A DNA stretch of 10,000 nt, from positions 1 through 10,000 of the forward strand of contig JAIWOH010000002.1 of NCBI GenBank assembly GCA_020216985.1, given 5' to 3'. The notes below the pieces were generated by a model. It saw only the letters and a program-made list of their open reading frames with translations, did no database searches and was not told where the DNA came from. This DNA is from Nitrospira sp. (lineage in GTDB: Bacteria > Nitrospirota > Nitrospiria > Nitrospirales > Nitrospiraceae). This document shows positions 1 through 6,250 of this stretch, one piece after another (position 1 is the stretch's first letter; each line of letters opens with the position of its first letter). The position numbers were made by a program, and so were the translations under genes.

Positions 1-168
1 CGTGACGAAACCGGTCGCAAGGCCGGGCCATCCGCATTGTCTTGTTCACTGCACGGCGGTGGACTATCCTCCGTCCGACTTTCATGATAGAAAGCGGGGC
101 GGCCCCTCGCGCATTGACTGAAGGGAGCGGCCGCAACGACCTGCGATCAAGCGTGTCTCTCCATCTCC
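1..168. other. Upstream intergenic region, no gene recognised
   Basis: All three plus-strand frames across this stretch are broken by stops or give composition I do not recognise. The reading frame of the next gene is closed by a TGA at 115-117, with no ATG or GTG before 169. A weak sigma70-like pair is visible: TTGTTC at 42-47 and TATCCT at 65-70, with 17-bp spacing. It matches consensus at only 3 of 6 and 4 of 6 positions, so it is a guess for the antiporter promoter. No clear ribosome-binding site precedes the ATG at 169. The first bases could be the tail of a gene lying outside the window. Confidence 0.4.
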
Positions 169-2178
169 ATGACCGACCATAGCGTACTCGACAACCTGCT
201 GATTATTTTCACCGTCTCCATCGCGGTGGTGTTTCTCTTTCACCAGTTTCGGTTGCCGTCCATCGCCGGGTTTCTGGTCGCCGGCGCCGTCATCGGCCCG
301 CACGGCCTCAACCTGATTGCCGATATCGAGACCGTGCAAATTCTGGCCGAAATCGGGATCGTGCTTCTGCTGTTCACCATCGGCATCGAGTTCTCGCTGG
401 TCCAAATGGCCTCCCTTCGGAAATTGCTCTTGGTCGCCGCGCCGATTCAAGTCGGCGGGGTCATCGCGTTGGTCTGGGTCGGAGGAATCTTTGCGGGATT
501 GCCCTGGTCCCAAGCGATCTTTTGGGGATTTCTGCTGTCGCTCAGCAGCACGGCCATCGTCCTGAACGCCCTCTCGGCGAGCGGCGAGAGCGATTCCGTC
601 CATGGTCGCGCGACGATCGGCATTCTTGTGTTTCAGGACTTGGCCGTCGTGCCCATGATCCTGCTGGTGCCGATTCTGGCCAGCCCAAGCGGTGACGCGC
701 TCACTTCCATTTTTTGGACGTTGAGCAAGTCGCTGATCGTCGTCGCCCTCATCGTGGCGGCCGCCTGGTACGTGGTCCCGAAGATACTGGAGCACATCGT
801 CCGCAGCCGCAGCCGCGAGTTGTTTCTCTTGACGATCATCGTGATGTGCCTCGGAATCGCCTGGCTCACGTCGCTGAGCGGGCTGTCGCTGGCACTGGGA
901 GCGTTTATCGCGGGACTGGTGATTTCCGAATCGGAGTACAGTCATCAGGCCACGGCTGAAGTGCTCCCGTTTCGGGACAGTTTCAACAGTCTGTTTTTCG
1001 TATCCATCGGCATTCTGATGGACTGGCGCATCCTGCTCCACTATCCCGGCATCGTCACGGGTTTGCTGCTCGTGGTGCTGCTGGTGAAGTTTGTTTCCGG
1101 CACCGGCGCGGTGCTGGCCGCCTCCATGCCTCCCAGAGCGGCCATCATGAGCGGCATTGCGTTGGCCCAAGTGGGAGAATTCAGTTTCATCCTGGCGCAA
1201 GTCGGCCAAGAACACGGCCTGCTGTCCGGCACGCCTTATCAGATTTTTCTGGCGGTGTCCGTCTGCTCCATGATCATTACACCGTTTTTGATGCAGGCCT
1301 CCCCTCATCTGGCTCGGCATGTCGAAGCCGTCCAGCGACTCCACCGGTGGCTGCCCGGCCATACGACCGCCCACGTGCTGGAAACGGAAGGCCGGCATTT
1401 ACGGATTCGTGACCACGTCGTCATCGTGGGATACGGGTTGAACGGCAGAAATCTGGCCCGCGTGCTGAGCGAAACCGAGATCCCCCATGTCGTCCTGGAT
1501 TTGGACGGAGACATCGTGCGCCGGGAAGCCAAACTCGGTGTGCCGCTGTACTATGGCGACGCCACGAATCCCAACATTCTCCGGCACGTCAAGATCGAGG
1601 CCGCACGAGTGCTCGTCGTCGCGATTCCCGATCCGTTCACGGCCCGTCGGATCGTCCAGATCGCCCGAACCCTCAATCCCAAAATTCACATCGTCGTTCG
1701 GACGCGCTACCTGCGCGAACTGGAAGAACTGCACCAGATTGGAGCGGACGACGTCGTGCCCGAAGAGTTTGAAACGTCGATCGAGATCTTCACGCTGGTC
1801 CTCCGAACGTACAACATGCCGCCGGACTTCGTGATGCAGAAAGCCGAACAGGTCCGCCGGGAAGGGTACGCCCTCCTGCGTCGGAGCGAGCTGCCTGAAC
1901 TGGCCCATCACCTCCGCAGAGGCACATTCAGCGACGTGGACGTGGAAACCTGCCGGATTGAGGAGGATTCCCCGGCCTCCGGCAAAACCATCGATCAACT
2001 GGCCTTGTGGCAACGCACCGGCGTCTCCATCGTCGCCCTGACAAGAAACGGCGTCACGGAATCCAACCCGTCCGTCAAAACCAAGCTGCTCGCCGGTGAC
2101 ATCGTGGTGTTGCTGGGCACGCGCGAACAGATCCGTCGCGCGATGGCGCTCCTCTTGTTCCAAGACGGAGCCGGTTGA
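169..2178 (+). CDS. KefB/CPA2-type cation:proton antiporter with C-terminal RCK (TrkA-N/TrkA-C) domains
   Basis: This is an inner-membrane monovalent cation/proton antiporter of the CPA2 superfamily, 669 residues long. Residues 1 to about 385 are a Na+/H+-exchanger membrane domain of roughly a dozen hydrophobic helices. Family motifs are an N-terminal AGxxIGPxGL (39-47), SLSSTAIVL (124-132), FQDLAVVP (155-162), GAFIAGLVISESEY (244-257) and AQVGEFSF (333-340). The Gln156-Asp157 pair is the arrangement known from Kef-type K+/H+ exchangers. After a linker, an RCK-N Rossmann domain starts near 414, with GYGLNG (421-426), acidic Asp444/Asp446 ending strand 2, and GDATNP (463-468). This suggests nucleotide-gated control. 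A TrkA-C-like domain covers about 600-665. The loop around 258-272 lacks the acidic residues I remember from the KefC inhibitory loop, so glutathione gating is doubtful. ATG 169 is the only start after the in-frame stop at 115. It converges on the Rieske gene across 27 bp. Confidence 0.93.
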   Translation: MTDHSVLDNLLIIFTVSIAVVFLFHQFRLPSIAGFLVAGAVIGPHGLNLIADIETVQILAEIGIVLLLFTIGIEFSLVQMASLRKLLLVAAPIQVGGVIALVWVGGIFAGLPWSQAIFWGFLLSLSSTAIVLNALSASGESDSVHGRATIGILVFQDLAVVPMILLVPILASPSGDALTSIFWTLSKSLIVVALIVAAAWYVVPKILEHIVRSRSRELFLLTIIVMCLGIAWLTSLSGLSLALGAFIAGLVISESEYSHQATAEVLPFRDSFNSLFFVSIGILMDWRILLHYPGIVTGLLLVVLLVKFVSGTGAVLAASMPPRAAIMSGIALAQVGEFSFILAQVGQEHGLLSGTPYQIFLAVSVCSMIITPFLMQASPHLARHVEAVQRLHRWLPGHTTAHVLETEGRHLRIRDHVVIVGYGLNGRNLARVLSETEIPHVVLDLDGDIVRREAKLGVPLYYGDATNPNILRHVKIEAARVLVVAIPDPFTARRIVQIARTLNPKIHIVVRTRYLRELEELHQIGADDVVPEEFETSIEIFTLVLRTYNMPPDFVMQKAEQVRREGYALLRRSELPELAHHLRRGTFSDVDVETCRIEEDSPASGKTIDQLALWQRTGVSIVALTRNGVTESNPSVKTKLLAGDIVVLLGTREQIRRAMALLLFQDGAG

Positions 2179-2205
2179 CGGACTAGCGGGAGCGGAACGG
2201 ACCGA

Positions 2206-3288
2206 TCAGCTTCTCCATCGAAGCGTCACTCGTTCCTTGAGAGGATGGTCCATCGGTTGTCCGGTCTGAATCGACGCAAGATGAGCCGCCTTGAGCTTGT
2301 AGTACCACTTGGCCGGCATGTCGGCGTCGCCGACGAACATCGAGGAGGGTTTATGCCGGAGCCCCACGGCCAGGTGCTTCATGGCGCGCTCATCCTGACC
2401 GAGAAATTGTTTCGCCAAGGCGCGAAAGAACCACTTGCTGAACGGAATCCAATGCAGTCCGCACCAATAGGCGGAGAAATCGATGCGACATTCCATCTCG
2501 GACACGGGCGTGGCCATCAAGCGATTGGCCAGCCACGCCCGTCCGCATTGCATCAGCTCGACCCGTTGATTCGGCAACAAGAAATCGATGGTCGTGGTCA
2601 ACGGCCCTCCGTAGATCCGCTCCAGCCAATGGAACGGCCCGCTGTTTTTGGCCGGCCGGTGAGCGGTCATCCGAAATCCGTTCGGAATCGGCTCGTAGAT
2701 CTTCGTCTTTTCCTGCATGCGTTCGTGGCTGCGCCACCACGAATGGACATACGGCCCGTGCACCGGATCAATGAGCCCGATCACGCCGTCGTCCGGCGTG
2801 CAAGTATAGGTGAGCGAAACATGGAACGATTGTTTCGGCTCAGCGGGCAGCGGCATGCGAGGCACAGGCGGCAACGGGATCGCGGTTCCCCGTTCATCGG
2901 GAAGATAAATCCAAATCATCCCATCGGCCTCTTCGACAGGATAGGAGGCGATGCCTACCTTCTCGGTCTGCAACGGTGTGCCTTCCGGCAAGGCGGGAAT
3001 GCGACAACAGCGGCCTCTCATATCGAACTGCCAACCGTGGTACGGGCATTCCACCCGCTCGCCGTCGAAGTGCCCGAAGGAAAGCGGCATGCCCCGATGG
3101 GGACAAAGATCCCGCATGGCGGCCAGCTTCCCTTCCCGATCTCGGCAAAGCAAGATCGGAAAGCCGGCCATCTGGAGCCCTTTCATCACCCCGCGGGACA
3201 GGGTGTCGCCGGGCACGGCCGGGTACCAAAATCCCAGCAGCGGAGCGCTCTTGGTGGCTACGATTTCAGGTACGAGGTGCGTGCTCAT
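2206..3288 (-). CDS. Rieske [2Fe-2S] non-heme iron oxygenase, alpha subunit
   Basis: This 360-residue protein has the architecture of a ring-hydroxylating or PaO/VanA-type oxygenase alpha subunit. Such enzymes use electrons passed from a Rieske cluster to a mononuclear iron to insert oxygen into an organic substrate. The Rieske ligands are clear: Cys62-x-His64 in CPHRG and Cys81-x2-His84 in CPYHGW. The C-terminal catalytic domain holds a plausible iron triad: His177 and His182 (HGPYVH, with Asp174 just before) and Asp299 in GQDE. There is no signal peptide, so it is probably cytoplasmic. No ferredoxin or reductase partner lies next to it, so electrons must come from elsewhere. The substrate cannot be read from sequence. 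The ATG at 3288 lacks a clear Shine-Dalgarno sequence, but a strong promoter lies about 50 bp upstream, which supports this start. Confidence 0.92.
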   Translation of the reverse strand: MSTHLVPEIVATKSAPLLGFWYPAVPGDTLSRGVMKGLQMAGFPILLCRDREGKLAAMRDLCPHRGMPLSFGHFDGERVECPYHGWQFDMRGRCCRIPALPEGTPLQTEKVGIASYPVEEADGMIWIYLPDERGTAIPLPPVPRMPLPAEPKQSFHVSLTYTCTPDDGVIGLIDPVHGPYVHSWWRSHERMQEKTKIYEPIPNGFRMTAHRPAKNSGPFHWLERIYGGPLTTTIDFLLPNQRVELMQCGRAWLANRLMATPVSEMECRIDFSAYWCGLHWIPFSKWFFRALAKQFLGQDERAMKHLAVGLRHKPSSMFVGDADMPAKWYYKLKAAHLASIQTGQPMDHPLKERVTLRWRS

Positions 3289-3336
3289 TCACGAGGAACG
3301 CAAGGGGTGAAGAGGGCCGGCATCCGATCGGTTGTG

Positions 3337-3365
3337 ACTATAACGACCGGCTCGGGCCAGGTCAA
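3337..3365 (-). promoter_or_regulatory. Sigma70-like promoter for the Rieske oxygenase gene
   Basis: Read on the minus strand, TTGACC (3365-3360) and TATAGT (3342-3337) are separated by 17 bp. Each hexamer matches the sigma70 consensus at 5 of 6 positions. A start near 3330 would give a leader of about 40 nt before the ATG at 3288. Confidence 0.6.
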
Positions 3366-3371
3366 GCCGCA

Positions 3372-3386
3372 CCGTCATCCGGACGG
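3372..3386. promoter_or_regulatory. Candidate operator: CCGTC-N5-GACGG dyad between divergent promoters
   Basis: A perfect inverted repeat with 5-bp arms and a 5-bp spacer is centred at 3379. It lies close to midway between the two outward-facing -35 boxes (3360-3365 on the minus strand and 3401-3406 on the plus strand). A site here could let one regulator touch both promoters. The arms are short, so chance occurrence in GC-rich DNA is quite possible. Confidence 0.2.
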
Positions 3387-3400
3387 CGTCGAAGCCTTCC

Positions 3401-3430
3401 TTGACACTCTCACGGACCCCATACTATTCT
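3401..3430 (+). promoter_or_regulatory. Sigma70-like promoter for the dsrE2-tusA unit
   Basis: A perfect TTGACA (3401-3406) is followed after 18 bp by TATTCT (3425-3430), which matches 4 of 6 consensus positions. TACTAT at 3422-3427 is an alternative -10 with 15-bp spacing. Transcription starting near 3437 would leave a leader of about 37 nt that includes the GAGG Shine-Dalgarno element. Confidence 0.5.
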
Positions 3431-3473
3431 TTTTTGCCGTCTGAAAATTCCGAACGGGTAACGAGGTGTGACC

Positions 3474-4004
3474 ATGCATGCCACGCACATAGAGCCGGCG
3501 ACGATGTTGGCTCAGCTTGAAGCGACCAAGCCTGAGCGAGTGACGATCGTATTGTTAAGCGGTGATCTTGACCGGGCCATGGCGGCTTTTATCATCGCCA
3601 CGGGGGCGGCCGCAATGGGAATGCAGGTCACCATCTTCTTCACGTTTTGGGGATTAAACGCGATTCGCCGAAAAGGCGCCGCCAGCTCGGCCAAGGATTG
3701 GCTGCGCCGGATGTTCGGCGCCCTCAACAAGGGAGGCGCGGAAACGTTGCCGTTGTCGCGCTTTCATTTCGGCGGCTTGGGGACCAAGATGATGCAAAAG
3801 GTCATGAAACAAAACCGGATGCCGGGCGTCCCGGAGCTGATGCGGACCGCCTTGGACTTGGGCGTTCGGTTCATTGCTTGCACGACCACCATGGGCCTGA
3901 TGGGGATCACCAAGGACACGCTGATCGAGGGGGTCGATCAATTCGCCGGGGTGACCACCTACTTGGCCGAGGCCAAACAGAGCAGCGTGAACCTCTTTAT
4001 CTAA
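3474..4004 (+). CDS. DsrE/DsrF/DrsH-like (DsrE2) sulfur-relay protein
   Basis: The protein has 176 residues from ATG 3474. It matches my memory of the DsrE2 (DrsE_2) family: a sheet-forming start with SGDLD and a long hydrophobic helix, then FFTFWGLN, and a late CTTTMGLMGI segment carrying the only cysteine, Cys136. DsrE-type proteins bind or pass on persulfide sulfur and often work with TusA, whose gene follows. The hydrophobic stretch (AAFIIATGAAAMGMQVTIFF) could contact the membrane or form the Rossmann-like core. The frame also opens with a GTG at 3468. The GAGG at 3463-3466 lies about 7 nt from the ATG but almost touches the GTG, so I prefer 3474. The exact sulfur donor and acceptor are unknown. 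Confidence 0.87.
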   Translation: MHATHIEPATMLAQLEATKPERVTIVLLSGDLDRAMAAFIIATGAAAMGMQVTIFFTFWGLNAIRRKGAASSAKDWLRRMFGALNKGGAETLPLSRFHFGGLGTKMMQKVMKQNRMPGVPELMRTALDLGVRFIACTTTMGLMGITKDTLIEGVDQFAGVTTYLAEAKQSSVNLFI

Positions 4005-4026
4005 GTCAACCTGATTCATTCCGGCT

Positions 4027-4087
4027 GGTTACGGCGAACGACAAGGCCGGGACGTTCGTCGCGGTCTTATACGTTCTCGCTGTAACC
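4027..4087 (+). repeat. Overlapping, mutually exclusive inverted repeats upstream of tusA
   Basis: GGTTACGGCGA (4027-4037) can pair with TCGCTGTAACC (4077-4087): 11 pairs, one of them G-U, around a 39-nt loop. Part of the left arm, GGCGAACG (4033-4040), can instead pair with CGTTCGTC (4053-4060): 8 pairs, one of them G-U, around a 12-nt loop. The two folds compete for 4033-4037. No U-tract follows either stem, so this is not a plain intrinsic terminator. It may be an RNA switch or processing site between dsrE2 and tusA, or chance. Confidence 0.3.
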
Positions 4088-4112
4088 ACAAACCAGCATG
4101 GAGTCATCATCG

Positions 4113-4355
4113 ATGCAAGCGGATGTAAAACTGGACACCTTAGGGTATTTCTGCCCAATGCCGATCATTCTCACGTCGAAAAAGATCAAGGAACTGACCG
4201 TGGGCCAAGTACTCGAAGTCATATCCGACGACGAAGGCATCAAGAAAGACATGCCGGCTTGGTGCGAGACTACGGGCCATGAGATGGTCGGCCTGGAAGA
4301 AGCTCAGGGTGCCTCCGGCCGTATTTACAAAGCGTTCGTCAAAAAGACGAAGTAG
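4113..4355 (+). CDS. TusA-family sulfur carrier protein
   Basis: This small sulfurtransferase (80 residues) carries a persulfide on a conserved cysteine and hands it to partners in tRNA thiolation, cofactor synthesis or sulfur oxidation. The hallmark CPMP motif is at Cys14, after the usual LDxLGYFCP lead-in. The family motif DxPxWCxxTGH follows, with a second cysteine at Cys51. It ends in a basic tail. An in-frame ATG at 4098 would add five residues, but GGAG at 4100-4103 sits 9 nt before ATG 4113, and TusA proteins normally start just before the first strand, so I choose 4113. It lies 108 nt after the DsrE2 gene, on the same strand, and before a terminator-like hairpin. I read the pair as one transcription unit for sulfur trafficking. 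The physiological target is not shown. Confidence 0.92.
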   Translation: MQADVKLDTLGYFCPMPIILTSKKIKELTVGQVLEVISDDEGIKKDMPAWCETTGHEMVGLEEAQGASGRIYKAFVKKTK

Positions 4356-4405
4356 GTACGCTACAAGCCTATACGATACCGCCCGATCCCATTCCTCGTC
4401 ATGGA

Positions 4406-4444
4406 GTCGGAAGAAACGTTCCCTTCTTCCGGCTTTCTCTTTTT
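4406..4444 (+). terminator. Intrinsic terminator (or attenuator) after tusA
   Basis: GTCGGAAGAA (4406-4415) and TTCTTCCGGC (4424-4433) form a 10-bp stem, with eight perfect pairs next to an 8-nt loop plus a T-G and a G-C pair at the base. The stem is followed at once by TTTCTCTTTTT (4434-4444). This is a good rho-independent terminator for the dsrE2-tusA unit. It ends only 11 nt before the FTCD start codon, so it might also work as an attenuator for that gene. Confidence 0.65.
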
Positions 4445-4455
4445 ACCGAGGCACG

Positions 4456-5934
4456 ATGCCGCCGCTGATCGAATGTGTTCCCAACTTCAGCGAAGGCCGA
4501 GACGAGGCCGTCGTCCGGGCTCTCGTCGCCACAATCATCTCCGTGCCGGCCGTGCGGCTTCTGCACCGGACCATGGACCCCGACCACCACCGATCGGTCT
4601 TGACATTCGCCGGGCCTCCCGACGCCGTCGGCGAGGCCGCATGGCGCGTCATCGTCAAGGCGACGGAACTCATCGACCTTCGCCGGCACGAGGGGGTGCA
4701 CCCCCGCATCGGCGCAACGGACGTGGTGCCGTTCGTGCCCCTTCGAGACGTTGATATGGACGACTGTGTGCGATTGGCTCGCATGATCGGACAAGAAGTG
4801 GGAACGCGCCTGAAGATTCCCGTCTTTCTCTATGAAGAGGCGGCATCAACCGAAGCTCGGCGCAGGCTGGAAGCGATTCGCAAGGGAGGGTTGAAGGGAT
4901 TGGCTTCAAGGATGGAACAGGACTCGGCCTGGTCGCCCGATTTCGGCCCACCCCGCCTGCACGAAACGGCAGGGGCCATCGTCATCGGCGCGCGCAACCC
5001 CCTCATTGCCTTCAACGTCGATCTCGCAACCGACGATCTCTCCATCGCGAAAGACATCGCCCGATCCATCAGGGCATCCAACGGCGGCCTCCCCGGCCTG
5101 AAGGCCATCGGTGTCCCGCTGACAAGCCGAGGCCTGATGCAAGTGGCCATGAACCTGACCGACCATCACATCACGTCGCTCGATCGGGCGTTCCGCGCCG
5201 TGGAAGCCGAAGCCGCCAAACGCGGCGTCCTGATTGCTGGAAGTGAAATCATCGGCCTCGTCCCCCGGGCGGCGGTGACCCAGACGATGGTCGCCGCCCT
5301 GCGGCTTCAGGGATTTGATGAGTCCCACATTCTCGAAACCGCCCTTGCAGCGGCGGACGCGCAGCAACAGGACCAGACCCTGCGCGGCTTTCTTGACGCG
5401 ATTGCCGCTCCCAGACCGACACCGGGGGGAGGAAGCGTCGCGGCCTACGTCGGGGCGTTGGCGGCCTCGTTGGGCGTGATGGGAGCGCGTCTCGGCGGAC
5501 ATCGGGACAAGGAACATGATCTGACACACTTGCAACAACGGCTTCACCGGCTTGTCCAATCGGATGCCGACGCCTACGGCAAGCTGATGGAGGTCTGCAA
5601 CATTCCCAAACACGATCCGAACCGGCCACAAGCCGTTTCCGACGCTCTCCATCTCGCGACCGAGATCCCGCTCGAAATCGCCGAACTGTCCTGCCAAGTC
5701 GGCCGGTCGCTGCACGAGATCGGCCGATCGGCCAAACCGCTCGTTCGTTCGGACCTGACCGTCGGCATCCACACGGCCGTCGCGGCGGCCGACTCAGCCA
5801 TTGCGACTGCAAGAGAAAACGTAAATCATCAACGCAATCAAAGCATTAGAGAATCTCAAGCGAGTCGAATCGCGAGGGCCGAACAAAACCTTGAGGAACT
5901 CAAGATGCTGTGTTACACTCCGCCCCCTGGTTGA
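4456..5934 (+). CDS. ftcD: Bifunctional glutamate formimidoyltransferase / formimidotetrahydrofolate cyclodeaminase
   Basis: The first activity moves the formimino group from N-formimino-L-glutamate to tetrahydrofolate. The second deaminates and cyclises the product to 5,10-methenyl-THF with release of ammonia. The 492-residue protein begins with ECVPNFSEGRD (6-16), the signature of formiminotransferases. HEGVHPRIGATDVVPF (78-93) includes His82, at the position of the catalytic histidine of mammalian FTCD. The transferase domains run to about 300. The cyclodeaminase domain starts near 308, with the glycine-rich PTPGGGSVAA (321-330). Both halves look intact. Mammalian FTCD is about 541 residues, so this is compact. 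ATG 4456 has GAGG at 4448-4451; the frame stays open upstream to 4279, but that part overlaps tusA and lacks homology. No hut genes are visible nearby, so the source of formiminoglutamate is unclear. The last 40 codons or so are richer in A and T than the rest. Confidence 0.93.
   Translation: MPPLIECVPNFSEGRDEAVVRALVATIISVPAVRLLHRTMDPDHHRSVLTFAGPPDAVGEAAWRVIVKATELIDLRRHEGVHPRIGATDVVPFVPLRDVDMDDCVRLARMIGQEVGTRLKIPVFLYEEAASTEARRRLEAIRKGGLKGLASRMEQDSAWSPDFGPPRLHETAGAIVIGARNPLIAFNVDLATDDLSIAKDIARSIRASNGGLPGLKAIGVPLTSRGLMQVAMNLTDHHITSLDRAFRAVEAEAAKRGVLIAGSEIIGLVPRAAVTQTMVAALRLQGFDESHILETALAAADAQQQDQTLRGFLDAIAAPRPTPGGGSVAAYVGALAASLGVMGARLGGHRDKEHDLTHLQQRLHRLVQSDADAYGKLMEVCNIPKHDPNRPQAVSDALHLATEIPLEIAELSCQVGRSLHEIGRSAKPLVRSDLTVGIHTAVAAADSAIATARENVNHQRNQSIRESQASRIARAEQNLEELKMLCYTPPPG
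5891..5919 (+). promoter_or_regulatory. Extended -10 promoter for rpsU inside the 3' end of ftcD
   Basis: TTGAGG (5891-5896) is followed after 17 bp by TACACT (5914-5919), each matching 4 of 6 consensus positions. TGT directly before the -10 gives an extended -10 element. Transcription would begin near 5926 and give S21 a leader of about 58 nt. The site lies in the AT-richer tail of the upstream gene. Confidence 0.45.
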
Positions 5935-5983
5935 TAAGGGATTCACACGGCGCGATCACGTACGAGAGGGACGATAAAAACAG

Positions 5984-6178
5984 ATGGAAATTAAAGTCTT
6001 CAATAACAATGTCGAAAAGGCGCTCAAAGTCGCCAAAAAGAAATTAGCGGGAGAAGGACTGTTTCGCGAACTGAAGCGCCGCCGCTTTTACGAGAAACCC
6101 AGTGTTCGGCGGAAAGCCAAGCAACGTGAAGCCCAACGGCGCCGCCAAAAATGGTTGGCGAAACGGAAGCCGGACTAA
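5984..6178 (+). CDS. rpsU: Small ribosomal subunit protein bS21
   Basis: S21 is a small, very basic protein on the platform of the 30S subunit near the 3' end of 16S rRNA, where it helps initiation. The 64-residue sequence has the family pattern: an N-terminal strand then VEKALKVAKKK (10-20), GLFRELKRRRFYEKP (25-39), and a tail almost wholly of Lys, Arg, Gln and Ala. It is a little shorter than the E. coli protein of about 70 residues. GAGAGGG at 5964-5970 lies 13 nt before the ATG, a long but usable spacing. The gene is not beside dnaG or rpoD, as it is in E. coli. It probably has its own promoter in the end of ftcD. Confidence 0.96.
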   Translation: MEIKVFNNNVEKALKVAKKKLAGEGLFRELKRRRFYEKPSVRRKAKQREAQRRRQKWLAKRKPD

Positions 6179-6250
6179 GACGACCGCTCTCTGCTTGCCT
6201 TTTCTTTTTGATCATCCCACCGTCGTTCTCGTTTCATATGTCGATACTCC

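Noticed and set aside
82-1398. 438-residue open frame on the minus strand, antisense to the antiporter
   Set aside because: It is rich in Arg, Gln, Asp and His, has no recognisable domain, and lies wholly opposite a clear gene. High GC content produces such shadows.
2245-3444. 399-residue plus-strand open frame opposite the Rieske gene
   Set aside because: It is antisense to an unmistakable Rieske oxygenase and has low-complexity, His/Arg-rich composition without family motifs.
3338-4355. Possible new defence or mobile system around the Rieske/DsrE/TusA genes
   Set aside because: All genes belong to known metabolic families. There are no recombinase, nuclease-effector, toxin or att-site signatures.
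4279-4455. N-terminal extension of the FTCD frame
   Set aside because: It overlaps tusA and the terminator and gives an Arg/Ser-rich, non-homologous sequence. Family homology begins at the ATG at 4456.
6199-6209. T-rich run after rpsU as a possible terminator
   Set aside because: I could not find a GC-rich stem immediately upstream.
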